From NCBI GenBank assembly GCA_900316835.1, contig ONEL01000013.1, positions 38,448-102,447 on the forward strand: a stretch of 64,000 nt of DNA. Reading direction: 5' to 3'. This stretch comes from an uncultured Prevotellaceae bacterium. Lineage in GTDB: Bacteria; Bacteroidota; Bacteroidia; Bacteroidales; Muribaculaceae. The translations under genes and the position numbers were made by a program. Below are positions 1 through 9,117 of the stretch, piece by piece. Positions within the stretch are counted from its first letter, which is position 1. Each line of letters begins with the position of its first letter. The notes under the pieces are model-generated. The model was not told where the DNA came from. It saw only the letters and a program-made list of their open reading frames with translations, and searched no databases.

Positions 1-1
1 G

Positions 2-2056
2 GCCCTTCGCTTGATGAACAAGATGTTCTACGATCGCAATAGCACAAAGTTTAAGAACTTGCTCATGATGGGTGCGGGAAGCTATGATAATCGACAGATT
101 ATTTTCAAGAAAGATATAAATCTAATTACTTATGAGTCGGTCGAGAGCAACGACGAGGAATATAGCTATGTGTGCGACGACTTCTTTGGAATGCTTGACG
201 ACAACTCAGGCAGTAATCCTCAAAGCGATTACCTGAGATTGGGCGTGGGACGCATCCCTAGCTCTTCACTTAGCGAGGCTCAAAGCGATGTGGACAAGTT
301 GCTGAAATATGTCAATGAGCCTGACTATGGTCCCTGGCGCAACGATTTTATTCTCATTGCTGATGAGCAGGATAATGGACTACATGCATTCCAAGCCGAG
401 GGTGTTAATAATATACTCATCGACGAGCTTTCAACAGGAATGACAAATAATAAGGTTTATATCAGTCAGTTCCCTAACGATCCAACTTCTAAGTTCGCTT
501 TTGAAGCACGCAAGAGTCTCACCGCACAACTCAAGCAAGGACAGTACTTCATGGACTATGTGGGCCATGCGGGGCCTAGTTCGATTACTAAGGAGAACAA
601 GCTGTGGAACACGAGCGACGTAAAGAATGTGGAATATAACAATCTTCCCATTTACTTCACCGCTTGTTGCGATGTGGCACGATATGACGGTAATACCCAG
701 GGTATTATGGAAATGATGTTCCATAAGCCTGGTGGTGGTGCTATTGCCCTGGTGACATCGGCACGAGCAGTATATGCCGAGGATAACGACCAGCTCAATC
801 AAGCTTTTGTCAAGGCTATGTTCTGCTTTAGCACTAAGGGCTATATGCCCACCCTGGGCGAGGCTTATATGCTTTGCAAGCAGTCGTTTGGTCGCACCGA
901 GAACTACAATAAGATGTCGTTCTTCCTGATGGGCGACCCGGCAATAAAGGTTAATTATCCCAAGCCTTATTTCAAGATAACTAAAGTTAATAATCAGGAT
1001 GCTACCGACGCTGCCATTGCAACAGGAGCTATGCGGGAATTGACAGTGGAGGCTAAAGTCTTCAACCCGGGCATGGCAAGTGTCAACACTAGCTTCAACG
1101 GCGATGCAACTCTCTCGGTCTATGGCGCCGAGAAGCAGGAGAGGTCTATTACTATGCGCGTCAATCGCAAGGATATTACACGCGATATCTATTATCCACG
1201 CCAGCTCATCGCTCGAGCTACCGGTCGCGTGGAAAATGGAATTTTCACGGGCAAGGTGGTTCTTCCACGCTACATCACCAGCCTTGACACCCTCGCTGGT
1301 GCCATCAAGGTTTATGCTCATCAAGACGACACCCAAGAAATGGTGAATGGCGGTTTCTATAATCTGGCTTTTGAACCTTACGATCAGAATAATGAGCTCA
1401 CTGTTGTCGACAACATGCCACCAGTCATAGAGCAACTCTACTTTAATGATGAGCAACTCTTCAACGACGGTGCAATGATTCCAACCAGCTCAACTCTCTA
1501 CATTAAGGCAACCGACGATTACGCGTTCAACATGCAGTCTCAAGCCATTGGTAATAGCATGACGCTGCAGCTCGATGGAGGAAAGACCACCTACCCCTAT
1601 GTCAAGAACTACAGCGCTATGGCGCAAGAGGGGAAAACTCTGGCGATAGAATTCCCCATGAGCTTGCAAAACGGAAAGCACACGCTCACGTTCACCATCT
1701 ATGACGCTGCGGGCAACAAAGCCTCCCGCACCATCTCGTTCATGGTGGGAACAACCTCAAGCATGGAGATAAATGTGGAAGAGGAGCCCGCCACCGAGCA
1801 AGCCACATTCAACATCACCACCGATGTGGTTACAACACCTCCTGTAACAATCAAGGTGGTCGACAATGTGGGCGAGCTGGTGTGGAGCACAACCACCAGC
1901 AACTTCCCCTATAGCTGGGACCTCAAGGACAGTCAAGGTAATCGTGTTCCTGCTGGGGTATATCGCTTCTTTGGTACCTACAACGACGGCATTAACTACG
2001 GTGGTACAAGCATGAAGCATCTCATTGTTATCGATCCTCACAAGACGAGCAACTAA
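2..2056 (+). CDS. PorU-like C25 (gingipain-family) peptidase, 5'-truncated by window edge
   Basis: The reading frame is open from the first bases and lacks a signal peptide; aligned with the next gene it enters at about residue 456 of that 1131-residue homologue, so the N-terminal part lies outside the window. Family C25 includes the T9SS sortase PorU, which removes C-terminal sorting domains at the outer membrane. The probable catalytic His is in YVGHAGP (codon 566-568) and the probable Cys in TACCDVARYD (codons 665-670). A C-terminal FlgD-like Ig module ends in a VPAGVYRF motif, as in PorU-type proteins. The two neighbours are clearly paralogous over their whole shared length (around 60% identical by eye), so this is a tandem duplication. 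A hairpin terminator follows. Which copy is the housekeeping sortase cannot be told from sequence; either could be a specialised secreted peptidase. Confidence 0.85.
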   Translation, partial: ALRLMNKMFYDRNSTKFKNLLMMGAGSYDNRQIIFKKDINLITYESVESNDEEYSYVCDDFFGMLDDNSGSNPQSDYLRLGVGRIPSSSLSEAQSDVDKLLKYVNEPDYGPWRNDFILIADEQDNGLHAFQAEGVNNILIDELSTGMTNNKVYISQFPNDPTSKFAFEARKSLTAQLKQGQYFMDYVGHAGPSSITKENKLWNTSDVKNVEYNNLPIYFTACCDVARYDGNTQGIMEMMFHKPGGGAIALVTSARAVYAEDNDQLNQAFVKAMFCFSTKGYMPTLGEAYMLCKQSFGRTENYNKMSFFLMGDPAIKVNYPKPYFKITKVNNQDATDAAIATGAMRELTVEAKVFNPGMASVNTSFNGDATLSVYGAEKQERSITMRVNRKDITRDIYYPRQLIARATGRVENGIFTGKVVLPRYITSLDTLAGAIKVYAHQDDTQEMVNGGFYNLAFEPYDQNNELTVVDNMPPVIEQLYFNDEQLFNDGAMIPTSSTLYIKATDDYAFNMQSQAIGNSMTLQLDGGKTTYPYVKNYSAMAQEGKTLAIEFPMSLQNGKHTLTFTIYDAAGNKASRTISFMVGTTSSMEINVEEEPATEQATFNITTDVVTTPPVTIKVVDNVGELVWSTTTSNFPYSWDLKDSQGNRVPAGVYRFFGTYNDGINYGGTSMKHLIVIDPHKTSN

Positions 2057-2079
2057 AAGCAACAATATCTATATCTAAA

Positions 2080-2125
2080 ACACAGGACAACCACACCCCA
2101 TCACATGTGGTTGTCTTGTGTCTTT
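2080..2125 (+). terminator. Rho-independent terminator after first PorU-like gene
   Basis: Arms 2080-2095 and 2106-2121 pair over 16 bp with one G-U, loop of 10 nt, followed by a short T-rich run. It separates the two tandem C25 genes into different transcripts. Confidence 0.75.
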
Positions 2126-2229
2126 ATTAACAATAATTCTTGTTCCCGCACGTTATTATTTATAGCCCCAGTTCATTTTTTAGAAATAGGGGATTATAAC
2201 AGCAATAACTTGTTTACTTTAAATATACT

Positions 2230-5200
2230 ATGAGCAAAAGAATAGCACTACACGTCTTTGTGATTACTGTGATTGCGACTTTAACGGCACTTAATGCAAG
2301 TGCCTTTAGCACCAGCAAGTATGCCACCTCATCAAGGTTGGCGACAGGAAAATGGGTGAAAATACAAGTAAACGAGGATGGAATGTATCAAATCACGAGC
2401 GAGGAACTCGCCCAGATGGGCTTTAGCGACCCGCAAAGTGTGAGAATCTATGGCGAGGGAGGGCACCCCATCAATGAGTACCTCAACGGCAGTGCTACCG
2501 ACGATCTGAAGCAAATTCCCGTCTTGCGGGTTAAAGATAAGCTGTGCTTCTATGCTTGCGGTCCGGTGAAGTATTCTCTATCCACCGCTACCGCACCACA
2601 TTACACAAGGGAGATTAACAGCTACAGCACCGCAGGATACTATTTCCTCACCTGCGACGATGGCTCAGCACCCGTGCAACCCACCAGGGTCGTTAACACA
2701 GGCACTGGCACAACTAGTATTAACACAAGCTTCGACTATTTTCATCACGAACAGGAAATATCATCGGCGTCACAGTCGGGAAAAGATATGCTGGGAGAAA
2801 TGATAACCGATGGCGCTCTAGCAATCGATTATGATATCCCTAACCTGTGTGGTGACTCGACTGTCGTGGTAAACACCTGTGCTGTTTCTAAGACGGCTAA
2901 GGCGGCATTTGTCAAGACTTCTCTCAATGCCAATGAGATAGCTTTCACTACGGCTTCGTCGCGCATCTATGGCTCATCGTCGGAATATGTTTTTTACAAT
3001 TCCGTCAGCCCTGTCGCCGCTTATAACCCTGCCCCCGATGCGACTATACCTAGTGATGGCACCATAACAGTGAGTATAGATTGTCCCGACGGGGCATCGA
3101 ATATCAAGTGGGCAAGGCTCGACTATCTAATCCTCACATTCCAGCATCTCAACACAATGCATGGTGCTAAAGATGGGCAGTTAAGGATGGGATATACCAA
3201 TATCAATAGCAAGAGCTCAATCTTCATTAATGAAGCTAGTGAGGATACACAAGTGTGGAATATCGACAACCCTAGTGCTCCCAAGACTTATAATCTTGTC
3301 TTTGACGATAACACAATTAGGTTCTCTCCCAGTACATCCTCCACACCTTGCCAGTTTGTGGCTTTTGACCCTGGCATGAAGCTGAAGTCGATTGATGGAT
3401 GGGCCAATGTGGAGAACCAAAACATTCATGCACTGCCGGTTCCTGACATGGTTATTGTTACTTGCGAGGAACTATTGCCCCAGGCCCAACGTGTGGCTCA
3501 ACTGCATCGTGAGCACGACAACATGATAGTGCACGTGATTGATCAGCAAAAGATTTTCAACGAGTTCTCGAGTGGTACTCCCGATGCTATGGCAATTCGC
3601 CTGATGAACAAGATGTTCTACGATCGCGACAGCCAGCGGTTTAAATTTCTGCTTATGTTTGGTGCTGGTAACTACGACAATCGCCAAATCATGGCGAAGC
3701 GGGAATGCACAATTCTAACTTATGAATCGGCGGGTAGCAGTGACGAGAGCACTAGCTATGTGAGCGATGACTTCTTCGGGTTTATGGACGATGGCTCAGG
3801 GCGGGTTCCCGCTACCGAGCTGCTTAGGCTGGCTGTGGGACGCATTCCTTGTCGCAACCTCACCGAAGCCGAGCATGATGTGGACAAGCTCATTAACTAT
3901 GTGAAGAATCTCGACTATGGCGACTGGCGCAACAATGCCGTCTTCTTGGGCGACTATGTGGACTCTGAAACAACACCCTATTTGCACATTTATCAGGCCG
4001 AAGGTATCAGTGCCATTATTACTGATGCGCAAGGGGCTGGACTGGTGGGAAACAAGGTGTATAATTCTCAATACCCCACCGACCCTACTTCGGGATTTGC
4101 CCTCGAAGCACGCAATGAACTTACGGCTCACTTGAATGCGGGACAATATTTCATGACCTACGTGGGGCATGCCGGTCCCACTTCCTTGACCAAGAATAAT
4201 AAGCTGTGGACCTCGGAACAGGCAAAGAATGTTCACTATTCGCATTTCCCCATTATGACAGCCGCGTGCTGCGATGTGGCACGATTTGACTGCGACCAGC
4301 AGGGAATTGTGGAAATGATGTTCCATAATCCCAATGGTGGAGTAATTGCCGCCGTAGCTTCTACTCGCTCGGCCTATGCCGACGGCAACGACGCGCTCAA
4401 TCAAGCGTTTACCAAGGCAATGTTCAGCTATGGCACTAATGGCGTGATGACAACGGTGGGTGAGGCCTACATGTTGTGCAAGCAATCATTTGGAAAGCTC
4501 ACTAATTACAACAAAATGATGTTTGTGCTATTAGGCGACCCTGCCATAAGAATCAATTACCCTCGTCCTGATTTTAAGATTACAAAAATTAATGGACGCG
4601 TGCCGCCTAGCTATGGCATTGCTACGGGACCATTGCAAGAAGTAACGGTCGAAGCTAAGGTCTATAAAGCCGACGGCACTACGGTAAACACTTCGTTTAA
4701 TGGAAATGCCACAATGGCAATCTATAGTAACTCAAGGTTACAAACCACATTCCAAAATCGCAATATCTATTACCCTCGCAACCTTCTCACAAAGGTCAGT
4801 GGGCGTGTGGTTAATGGGGTATTTACCGCTAGGACGGTGTTGCCTCGTTTCATCCAGCCATCAGGGTTGAGCCTGATAAAAGTGTATGCTCATCAAGACA
4901 ATAGCGACTACATGGTGAATGGCACCTATGATAATCTGGTGATAAATATCTATGACCCCAATAATTCAAGCAATATAACCGACGACACTCCGCCCGTTAT
5001 CAATGCGATGTATATTAATGGACCTGAGGCTTTCGCTAACGCTGAGGCCATCGCTGGCAACTGCACTCTATATGTTCAGGCGACCGACAATGTTGCTTTC
5101 AACAACCACTTCCACCCCATGGGCAATAGCATGATGGTAACTTTAGATGGCGGTAAGGAAACATTTCCTCTTGTGAAGAGCTATGCCACAATGACCAATG

Positions 5201-5625
5201 ATGCCAAAACTCTTGATGTTGCCATGCCCATGCAACTTGAAGAGGGGGAGCATACGCTAGAATTTACAGCCTTTGATGTGGCGGGCAATAAAGCCTCTCA
5301 AACTATAACCTTTGTCGTTGGATCATCGTCGCAGGTGGAACTGAAGGTTGAGGAAGAGCCGGCAATTACCCGGGCTACTTTCAATCTTGACTCCTCATTT
5401 GCCCATGAAACAGCTGTGGAAATTAAAGTGCTTGACATTGCCGACAATGTGGTGTGGACCACAACCACATCCTCGTTCCCGTGCACATGGGATTTAACCA
5501 ATCGTCGAGGCAAGCGGGTAAAGCCTGGAGTCTATAAGTTTCATGGAAGGTATTTAACAGGTTCTGGAGCCAATGGCGGGACTTCGATAGGACACATTAT
5601 TGTTGCCGAACCAGTCAAGAATTAG
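2230..5625 (+). CDS. PorU-like C25 peptidase (putative T9SS sortase), full length
   Basis: 1131 residues, the usual size for PorU. A signal peptide (about residues 1-25, hydrophobic VFVITVIATLTAL) is followed by an N-terminal beta-rich region, then the C25 catalytic domain at about 400-800 with the probable catalytic His at 647 (YVGHAGP) and Cys at 680/681 (AACCDVARFD). An Ig/FlgD-like C-terminal module (about 1040-1125) contains WTTTTSSFPCTWDL and VKPGVYKF. The ATG start gives the signal peptide directly. It is paralogous to the gene just upstream but is separated from it by a terminator and 173 bp, so it is probably transcribed independently. Known role of the family: cleavage of T9SS sorting domains and attachment of cargo at the outer membrane. 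A T9SS cargo candidate is encoded at 15125-19894. Whether both copies are sortases is inference. Confidence 0.85.
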   Translation: MSKRIALHVFVITVIATLTALNASAFSTSKYATSSRLATGKWVKIQVNEDGMYQITSEELAQMGFSDPQSVRIYGEGGHPINEYLNGSATDDLKQIPVLRVKDKLCFYACGPVKYSLSTATAPHYTREINSYSTAGYYFLTCDDGSAPVQPTRVVNTGTGTTSINTSFDYFHHEQEISSASQSGKDMLGEMITDGALAIDYDIPNLCGDSTVVVNTCAVSKTAKAAFVKTSLNANEIAFTTASSRIYGSSSEYVFYNSVSPVAAYNPAPDATIPSDGTITVSIDCPDGASNIKWARLDYLILTFQHLNTMHGAKDGQLRMGYTNINSKSSIFINEASEDTQVWNIDNPSAPKTYNLVFDDNTIRFSPSTSSTPCQFVAFDPGMKLKSIDGWANVENQNIHALPVPDMVIVTCEELLPQAQRVAQLHREHDNMIVHVIDQQKIFNEFSSGTPDAMAIRLMNKMFYDRDSQRFKFLLMFGAGNYDNRQIMAKRECTILTYESAGSSDESTSYVSDDFFGFMDDGSGRVPATELLRLAVGRIPCRNLTEAEHDVDKLINYVKNLDYGDWRNNAVFLGDYVDSETTPYLHIYQAEGISAIITDAQGAGLVGNKVYNSQYPTDPTSGFALEARNELTAHLNAGQYFMTYVGHAGPTSLTKNNKLWTSEQAKNVHYSHFPIMTAACCDVARFDCDQQGIVEMMFHNPNGGVIAAVASTRSAYADGNDALNQAFTKAMFSYGTNGVMTTVGEAYMLCKQSFGKLTNYNKMMFVLLGDPAIRINYPRPDFKITKINGRVPPSYGIATGPLQEVTVEAKVYKADGTTVNTSFNGNATMAIYSNSRLQTTFQNRNIYYPRNLLTKVSGRVVNGVFTARTVLPRFIQPSGLSLIKVYAHQDNSDYMVNGTYDNLVINIYDPNNSSNITDDTPPVINAMYINGPEAFANAEAIAGNCTLYVQATDNVAFNNHFHPMGNSMMVTLDGGKETFPLVKSYATMTNDAKTLDVAMPMQLEEGEHTLEFTAFDVAGNKASQTITFVVGSSSQVELKVEEEPAITRATFNLDSSFAHETAVEIKVLDIADNVVWTTTTSSFPCTWDLTNRRGKRVKPGVYKFHGRYLTGSGANGGTSIGHIIVAEPVKN

Positions 5626-5661
5626 CACTATTGAACGACTATCTAACCATGCACTCAATAC

Positions 5662-5703
5662 AAAATGAACTAAAAGAAATCACTCACCTTTTAGTTCGTT
5701 TTG
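5662..5703 (+). terminator. Terminator after second PorU-like gene
   Basis: Arms 5662-5676 and 5688-5702 pair over 15 bp with one G-U and end in a T-run. The T-run overlaps the -33 box of the next promoter. Confidence 0.75.
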
Positions 5704-5733
5704 TTGATAGCTGAATTTTTTTTAGTACATTTG
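5699..5733 (+). promoter_or_regulatory. Bacteroidota-type promoter for the MBOAT gene
   Basis: TTTTG at 5699-5703 and TACATTTG at 5726-5733 are separated by 22 bp, close to the -33/-7 arrangement of the Bacteroidota housekeeping sigma factor. The MBOAT start codon lies 32 bp downstream. Confidence 0.65.
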
Positions 5734-5765
5734 CACACTTTTTATAATCCCAATAGATTAGCGAA

Positions 5766-7205
5766 ATGTCGTTCAATTCCATAGAATTCATTCTATTCCT
5801 GCCACTAGTGTTCTTGTTATACTGGTTTGTGTTCAAGAGCACCCGAAAGCAAAACTTGCTCATTGTTGTGGCAAGCTATGTGTTCTATGGCTGGTGGGAC
5901 TGGCGGTTTCTCATTCTCATTGCCATCACCACTTTTTGTAGCTATGCAAGTGGAATTCTCATTGAGCGCTGGGAAGGACAACGAGGAAAACAAAAGGCGA
6001 TTAGTGCGGCTAATATCATTCTTAACATCGCCATTCTGGCAACCTTCAAGTATTACAACTTCTTCGTTAATAGCCTTAACGACATCTTTGCTTCGCTAGG
6101 AATGTCGCTCGACTGGCCCACGGCACGCATAATCTTGCCTGTGGGAATCAGTTTTTACACATTCCAGGCACTTAGCTACTCTATCGACGTCTATCGCAAG
6201 AAGATTGAGCCTCAGCACGACATTGTCGCATTCTTCGCTTTCATTAGCTTTTTCCCTCAACTGGTGGCTGGTCCCATTGAGCGAGCTACTAATTTGCTTC
6301 CGCAGTTTGTTGACTCGCGCAAGTTCGACTATGTGAAAGCTGTTGATGGCTGTCGACAAATGCTGTGGGGATTTTTTAAGAAACTCGTTGTTGCCGACAC
6401 TTGTGCAAGCATCGTCAATAGTGTGTGGAGTGACTACTCGGAATACTCTGCTTTAAACCTTGTGTTGTGTTGTGTGCTATTCTCGTTCCAAGTATATTGT
6501 GACTTCTCGGGTTATAGCGACATTGCCATTGGGTGCGCACGTCTTTTTGGCATCAATCTGATGCGTAACTTCAATTATCCCTATTTTTCAAGAAACATAC
6601 CCGAGTTTTGGCGGCGGTGGCACATCTCGTTAATGTCATGGTTTCGAGACTATGTATATTTCCCTCTGGGGGGTAGTCGCTGCCCATTGTGGCGAACGGT
6701 GTTTAACACCTATGTGGTGTTCATCATCAGCGGTTTGTGGCATGGCGCCGACTGGACTTTTGTGCTCTACGGCTGCTATCATGCCACTTTGTGCTCGCTC
6801 TACCGCTTCCTGCCGCTCAAGAGCAAGTTTGAGCACAACGTGGGCTATAATCGCTTGTTGCCGTCAATCAAGGAGCTTGGCATGATGGTTCTTACATTTA
6901 TTCTTGTTTCGGCGGGACGCATCTTGTTTAGAGCACAAAACGTGGCTATGGCAGGGGACTTCTTCTCACACATTTGCGACAAGTCGTTATTCTGTTTCGA
7001 CAATATCATTGGCAAGTGGCCATTGCTACTGTGTGTGGGGCTCGTGATTGTGGAGTGGATCCAGCGCGACAAGCAACATGTGTTGCAACTCACGGGCGGG
7101 GTGTTTAAGCTCCGATGGGTGAGGTGGACTCTTTATTTGGGCATTGCCTTGTTTACCCTGCTGGGGCAAGGGGCGCAACAAGACTTCATTTATTTCCAGT
7201 TTTAA
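5766..7205 (+). CDS. MBOAT-family membrane O-acyltransferase (AlgI/PatA-like)
   Basis: 479 residues with about ten hydrophobic segments. It carries the family signatures FWRRWHISLMSWFRDY (His286) and the catalytic SGLWHGADW (His326). MBOAT proteins of the AlgI/DltB/PatA type move an acyl group, usually acetyl, across the inner membrane for transfer to a periplasmic polymer such as an exopolysaccharide, peptidoglycan or teichoic acid. The gene directly downstream encodes a membrane-anchored SGNH-like protein whose ATG abuts this stop codon (TAAATG), the usual two-part O-acetylation arrangement: a membrane acyl carrier plus an SGNH transferase or esterase. No polymer biosynthesis cluster lies beside it, so the acceptor is unknown. 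Family assignment is firm; substrate is not. Confidence 0.9.
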   Translation: MSFNSIEFILFLPLVFLLYWFVFKSTRKQNLLIVVASYVFYGWWDWRFLILIAITTFCSYASGILIERWEGQRGKQKAISAANIILNIAILATFKYYNFFVNSLNDIFASLGMSLDWPTARIILPVGISFYTFQALSYSIDVYRKKIEPQHDIVAFFAFISFFPQLVAGPIERATNLLPQFVDSRKFDYVKAVDGCRQMLWGFFKKLVVADTCASIVNSVWSDYSEYSALNLVLCCVLFSFQVYCDFSGYSDIAIGCARLFGINLMRNFNYPYFSRNIPEFWRRWHISLMSWFRDYVYFPLGGSRCPLWRTVFNTYVVFIISGLWHGADWTFVLYGCYHATLCSLYRFLPLKSKFEHNVGYNRLLPSIKELGMMVLTFILVSAGRILFRAQNVAMAGDFFSHICDKSLFCFDNIIGKWPLLLCVGLVIVEWIQRDKQHVLQLTGGVFKLRWVRWTLYLGIALFTLLGQGAQQDFIYFQF

Positions 7206-8147
7206 ATGTTACTCACAATGAAACGATTCTTGAAATATTCAATATTTTTTCTCGCTCTGCTGGCAATCCTTCTTGGCTGCTGCGAAGTCATTGTGCGCAA
7301 CATGCCCAATTCTTACACTTACAAAAACGACTGGATGCAAGAGAATGCTCAACGTGTCAAAACATTGGTACTGGGAGGCTCACACAATTATTATGGTGTC
7401 ATGCCATCGGAGATTGGCGACAGTGTGTTCAACCTTGCCAATGTCTCTCAAGGGCATGAATATGATTATTTCTTGCTCACAAAGTTTCAAAAGAAGCTCA
7501 TTAGCCTTAAGAACCTGGTTATAATCATTGACGAGAGTAATATCTTCGACCCTCCGTTTGAGGATGACGACCGCGAGTGGTTCAGGGCGATTTATTACAA
7601 AATTTATTACGGTTACCCCAAGCACAGCGACTTCTCAATCTATAACTTTGAGATATCAAATTTCTCAAGTTTTAACCAAAAGTTCCCCAAGGCGGTAAAA
7701 TACCTCTTCACTGGCAAGACTTCGCCCGATTGCGACAGCCTGGGGTGGGGGTGCACTTTTTTTGCCCCCGAGAAGTTCGACACCACAGCCATGACAGCGG
7801 CTGCCAAGAAGGTGATAGAGCGTCACCGCTGCAAGAATTGGGCCAATGTAGACTACAACGTGCAATATCTCAACCGCATAGGCGGCTGGTGTAAGCATCG
7901 GGGGGTAAACCTCATTGTTATCACCACCCCCATGTGGGATAAGTTTATAGAGATGACAAGCCACAAGCAGATAGCTGTCATGCGCAAGGTTATCAATGAT
8001 TTCACCACTGCTTATGGTGCTAAATACAAAGACTACTTGCTCGACCCACGGTTCCGGGGCATAGACTTTAATGACCCCGATCACCTCTCCGACGTGGGGG
8101 CAAAGAAATTCTCACACATCCTCAAGCAAGATTTTCCCGAGCTGTGA
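7206..8147 (+). CDS. Membrane-anchored SGNH/GDSL-like protein, partner of the MBOAT acyltransferase
   Basis: 313 residues with one N-terminal membrane segment (FLKYSIFFLALLAILLGC), then a periplasmic domain. LVLGGSHNYYG carries the candidate nucleophile Ser59, and NDPDHLSD near the C-terminus gives the Asp290-x-x-His293 pair expected of an SGNH fold. In AlgJ/AlgX, DltD and PatB-type systems the partner of an MBOAT protein has this layout. The ATG at 7206 touches the stop of the MBOAT gene, so the two are translationally coupled; an alternative ATG at 7218 would remove four residues and start directly before the membrane segment. No named family was recognised, so the function as acyltransferase or esterase rests on motifs and context. 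Confidence 0.7.
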   Translation: MLLTMKRFLKYSIFFLALLAILLGCCEVIVRNMPNSYTYKNDWMQENAQRVKTLVLGGSHNYYGVMPSEIGDSVFNLANVSQGHEYDYFLLTKFQKKLISLKNLVIIIDESNIFDPPFEDDDREWFRAIYYKIYYGYPKHSDFSIYNFEISNFSSFNQKFPKAVKYLFTGKTSPDCDSLGWGCTFFAPEKFDTTAMTAAAKKVIERHRCKNWANVDYNVQYLNRIGGWCKHRGVNLIVITTPMWDKFIEMTSHKQIAVMRKVINDFTTAYGAKYKDYLLDPRFRGIDFNDPDHLSDVGAKKFSHILKQDFPEL

Positions 8148-8221
8148 CTCTTTAGAAATTTATTTTTTAAAGTTTTACAAAAAAATATTGCCACTTTTTT
8201 TAATATTCAAAAACTTTGTTG

Positions 8222-8229
8222 TACCTTTG
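8222..8229 (+). promoter_or_regulatory. -7 box of the rplU-rpmA promoter
   Basis: TACCTTTG matches TAnnTTTG; no clear -33 box is seen in the T-rich stretch upstream. The deduced leader of about 75 nt contains a small hairpin with CCTC/GAGG arms near 8263-8272, a possible site for ribosomal-protein feedback, not verified. Confidence 0.55.
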
Positions 8230-8311
8230 CCCCGATTTTCCGAAAGGCTCGACTAAGTGTTGCCTCTTGAGGTAACCGCCGCACGGTTTAACTTGTAATA
8301 CAATTATTTAA

Positions 8312-8632
8312 ATGTACGCAATTGTAGAAATTCAGGGACAGCAGTTCAAGGCCGAGGCTGGCAAGAAACTGTTTGTTCATTATCTCGGCGATGAGAAGAA
8401 CGAGGGCGATTCAGTAGAATTCAACAAGGTTCTCCTCGTGGATGCCGACGGTGCCATCACAGTTGGCGCACCCACCGTTGAGGGTGCAAAAGTAGTGTGT
8501 GAAGTAAAGAATCCTCTCGTTAAGGGAGAGCACGTGATTGTTTTCAAGAAGAAACGCCGCAAGGGCTATCGTCGCTTGAACGGTCACCGTCAGTGCTTCA
8601 CCGAGCTCGTGATTAAAGATGTTATTGCTTAA
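8312..8632 (+). CDS. rplU: 50S ribosomal protein L21
   Basis: 106 residues, normal length. It begins [20 protein letters not shown] and has the conserved [17 protein letters not shown] stretch near the C-terminus typical of L21, a 23S rRNA-binding protein of the large subunit. rpmA (L27) follows after 20 bp, the near-universal rplU-rpmA pair. Confidence 0.98.
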   Translation: MYAIVEIQGQQFKAEAGKKLFVHYLGDEKNEGDSVEFNKVLLVDADGAITVGAPTVEGAKVVCEVKNPLVKGEHVIVFKKKRRKGYRRLNGHRQCFTELVIKDVIA

Positions 8633-8652
8633 CCCCTAAAAACTATTTCATT

Positions 8653-8925
8653 ATGGCACATAAAAAAGGTGTAGGTAGTTCTAAGAACGGACGTGAGTCG
8701 CACAGCAAACGACTCGGAGTGAAACTTTTTGGTGGGCAATTTGCAAAAGCCGGTAACATTATTCGCCGTCAGCGCGGTACTGTTCATCGTGCTGGTACTA
8801 ACGTGGGCATGGGTAAGGACCACACCTTGTATGCTCTCGTTGACGGAACAGTAGAGTTCCAGCATCGTGCAGGCCACACTTACATTAACGTAGTGGCTGC
8901 TCCACAACAAGCCGAAGAAAACTAA
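8653..8925 (+). CDS. rpmA: 50S ribosomal protein L27
   Basis: 90 residues. It begins [20 protein letters not shown] and continues [10 protein letters not shown], the family signature; the N-terminal tail of L27 reaches towards the peptidyl transferase centre. It directly follows rplU. There is no N-terminal extension of the Firmicutes type that needs cleavage. A strong terminator lies about 70 bp downstream. Confidence 0.98.
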   Translation: MAHKKGVGSSKNGRESHSKRLGVKLFGGQFAKAGNIIRRQRGTVHRAGTNVGMGKDHTLYALVDGTVEFQHRAGHTYINVVAAPQQAEEN

Positions 8926-8994
8926 GAATAGGTGTCCAAAGCTCATAGCCCCGCAACACTCAGGGACTATTTGACATCATTCTTATTCAACATC

Positions 8995-9039
8995 AACAGC
9001 CATCGGTTCTTATATAGTACCCGATGGCTGTTCTTTTTT
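8995..9039 (+). terminator. Terminator of rplU-rpmA
   Basis: Perfect 12-bp arms at 8995-9006 and 9021-9032, loop of 14 nt, then a run of T. Confidence 0.9.
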
Positions 9040-9093
9040 GGCGCACATCACCAATTTATGATAGCCGATGAGTGAAAACTCAAAACTATTTAT

Positions 9094-9101
9094 TACCTTT
9101 G
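9094..9101 (+). promoter_or_regulatory. -7 box upstream of the Ig-like lipoprotein gene
   Basis: TACCTTTG; transcription should begin around 9106-9109, which argues against a TTG at 9106 as start codon and for the ATG at 9118. Confidence 0.6.
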
Positions 9102-9117
9102 CAAGTTGGAAATCACA

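Noticed and set aside
431..1456. Open frame of 341 codons antisense to the first PorU-like gene
   Set aside because: A shadow of the C25 gene; a similar shadow exists opposite the paralogue at 3796-4485, which reflects shared codon use rather than a real gene.
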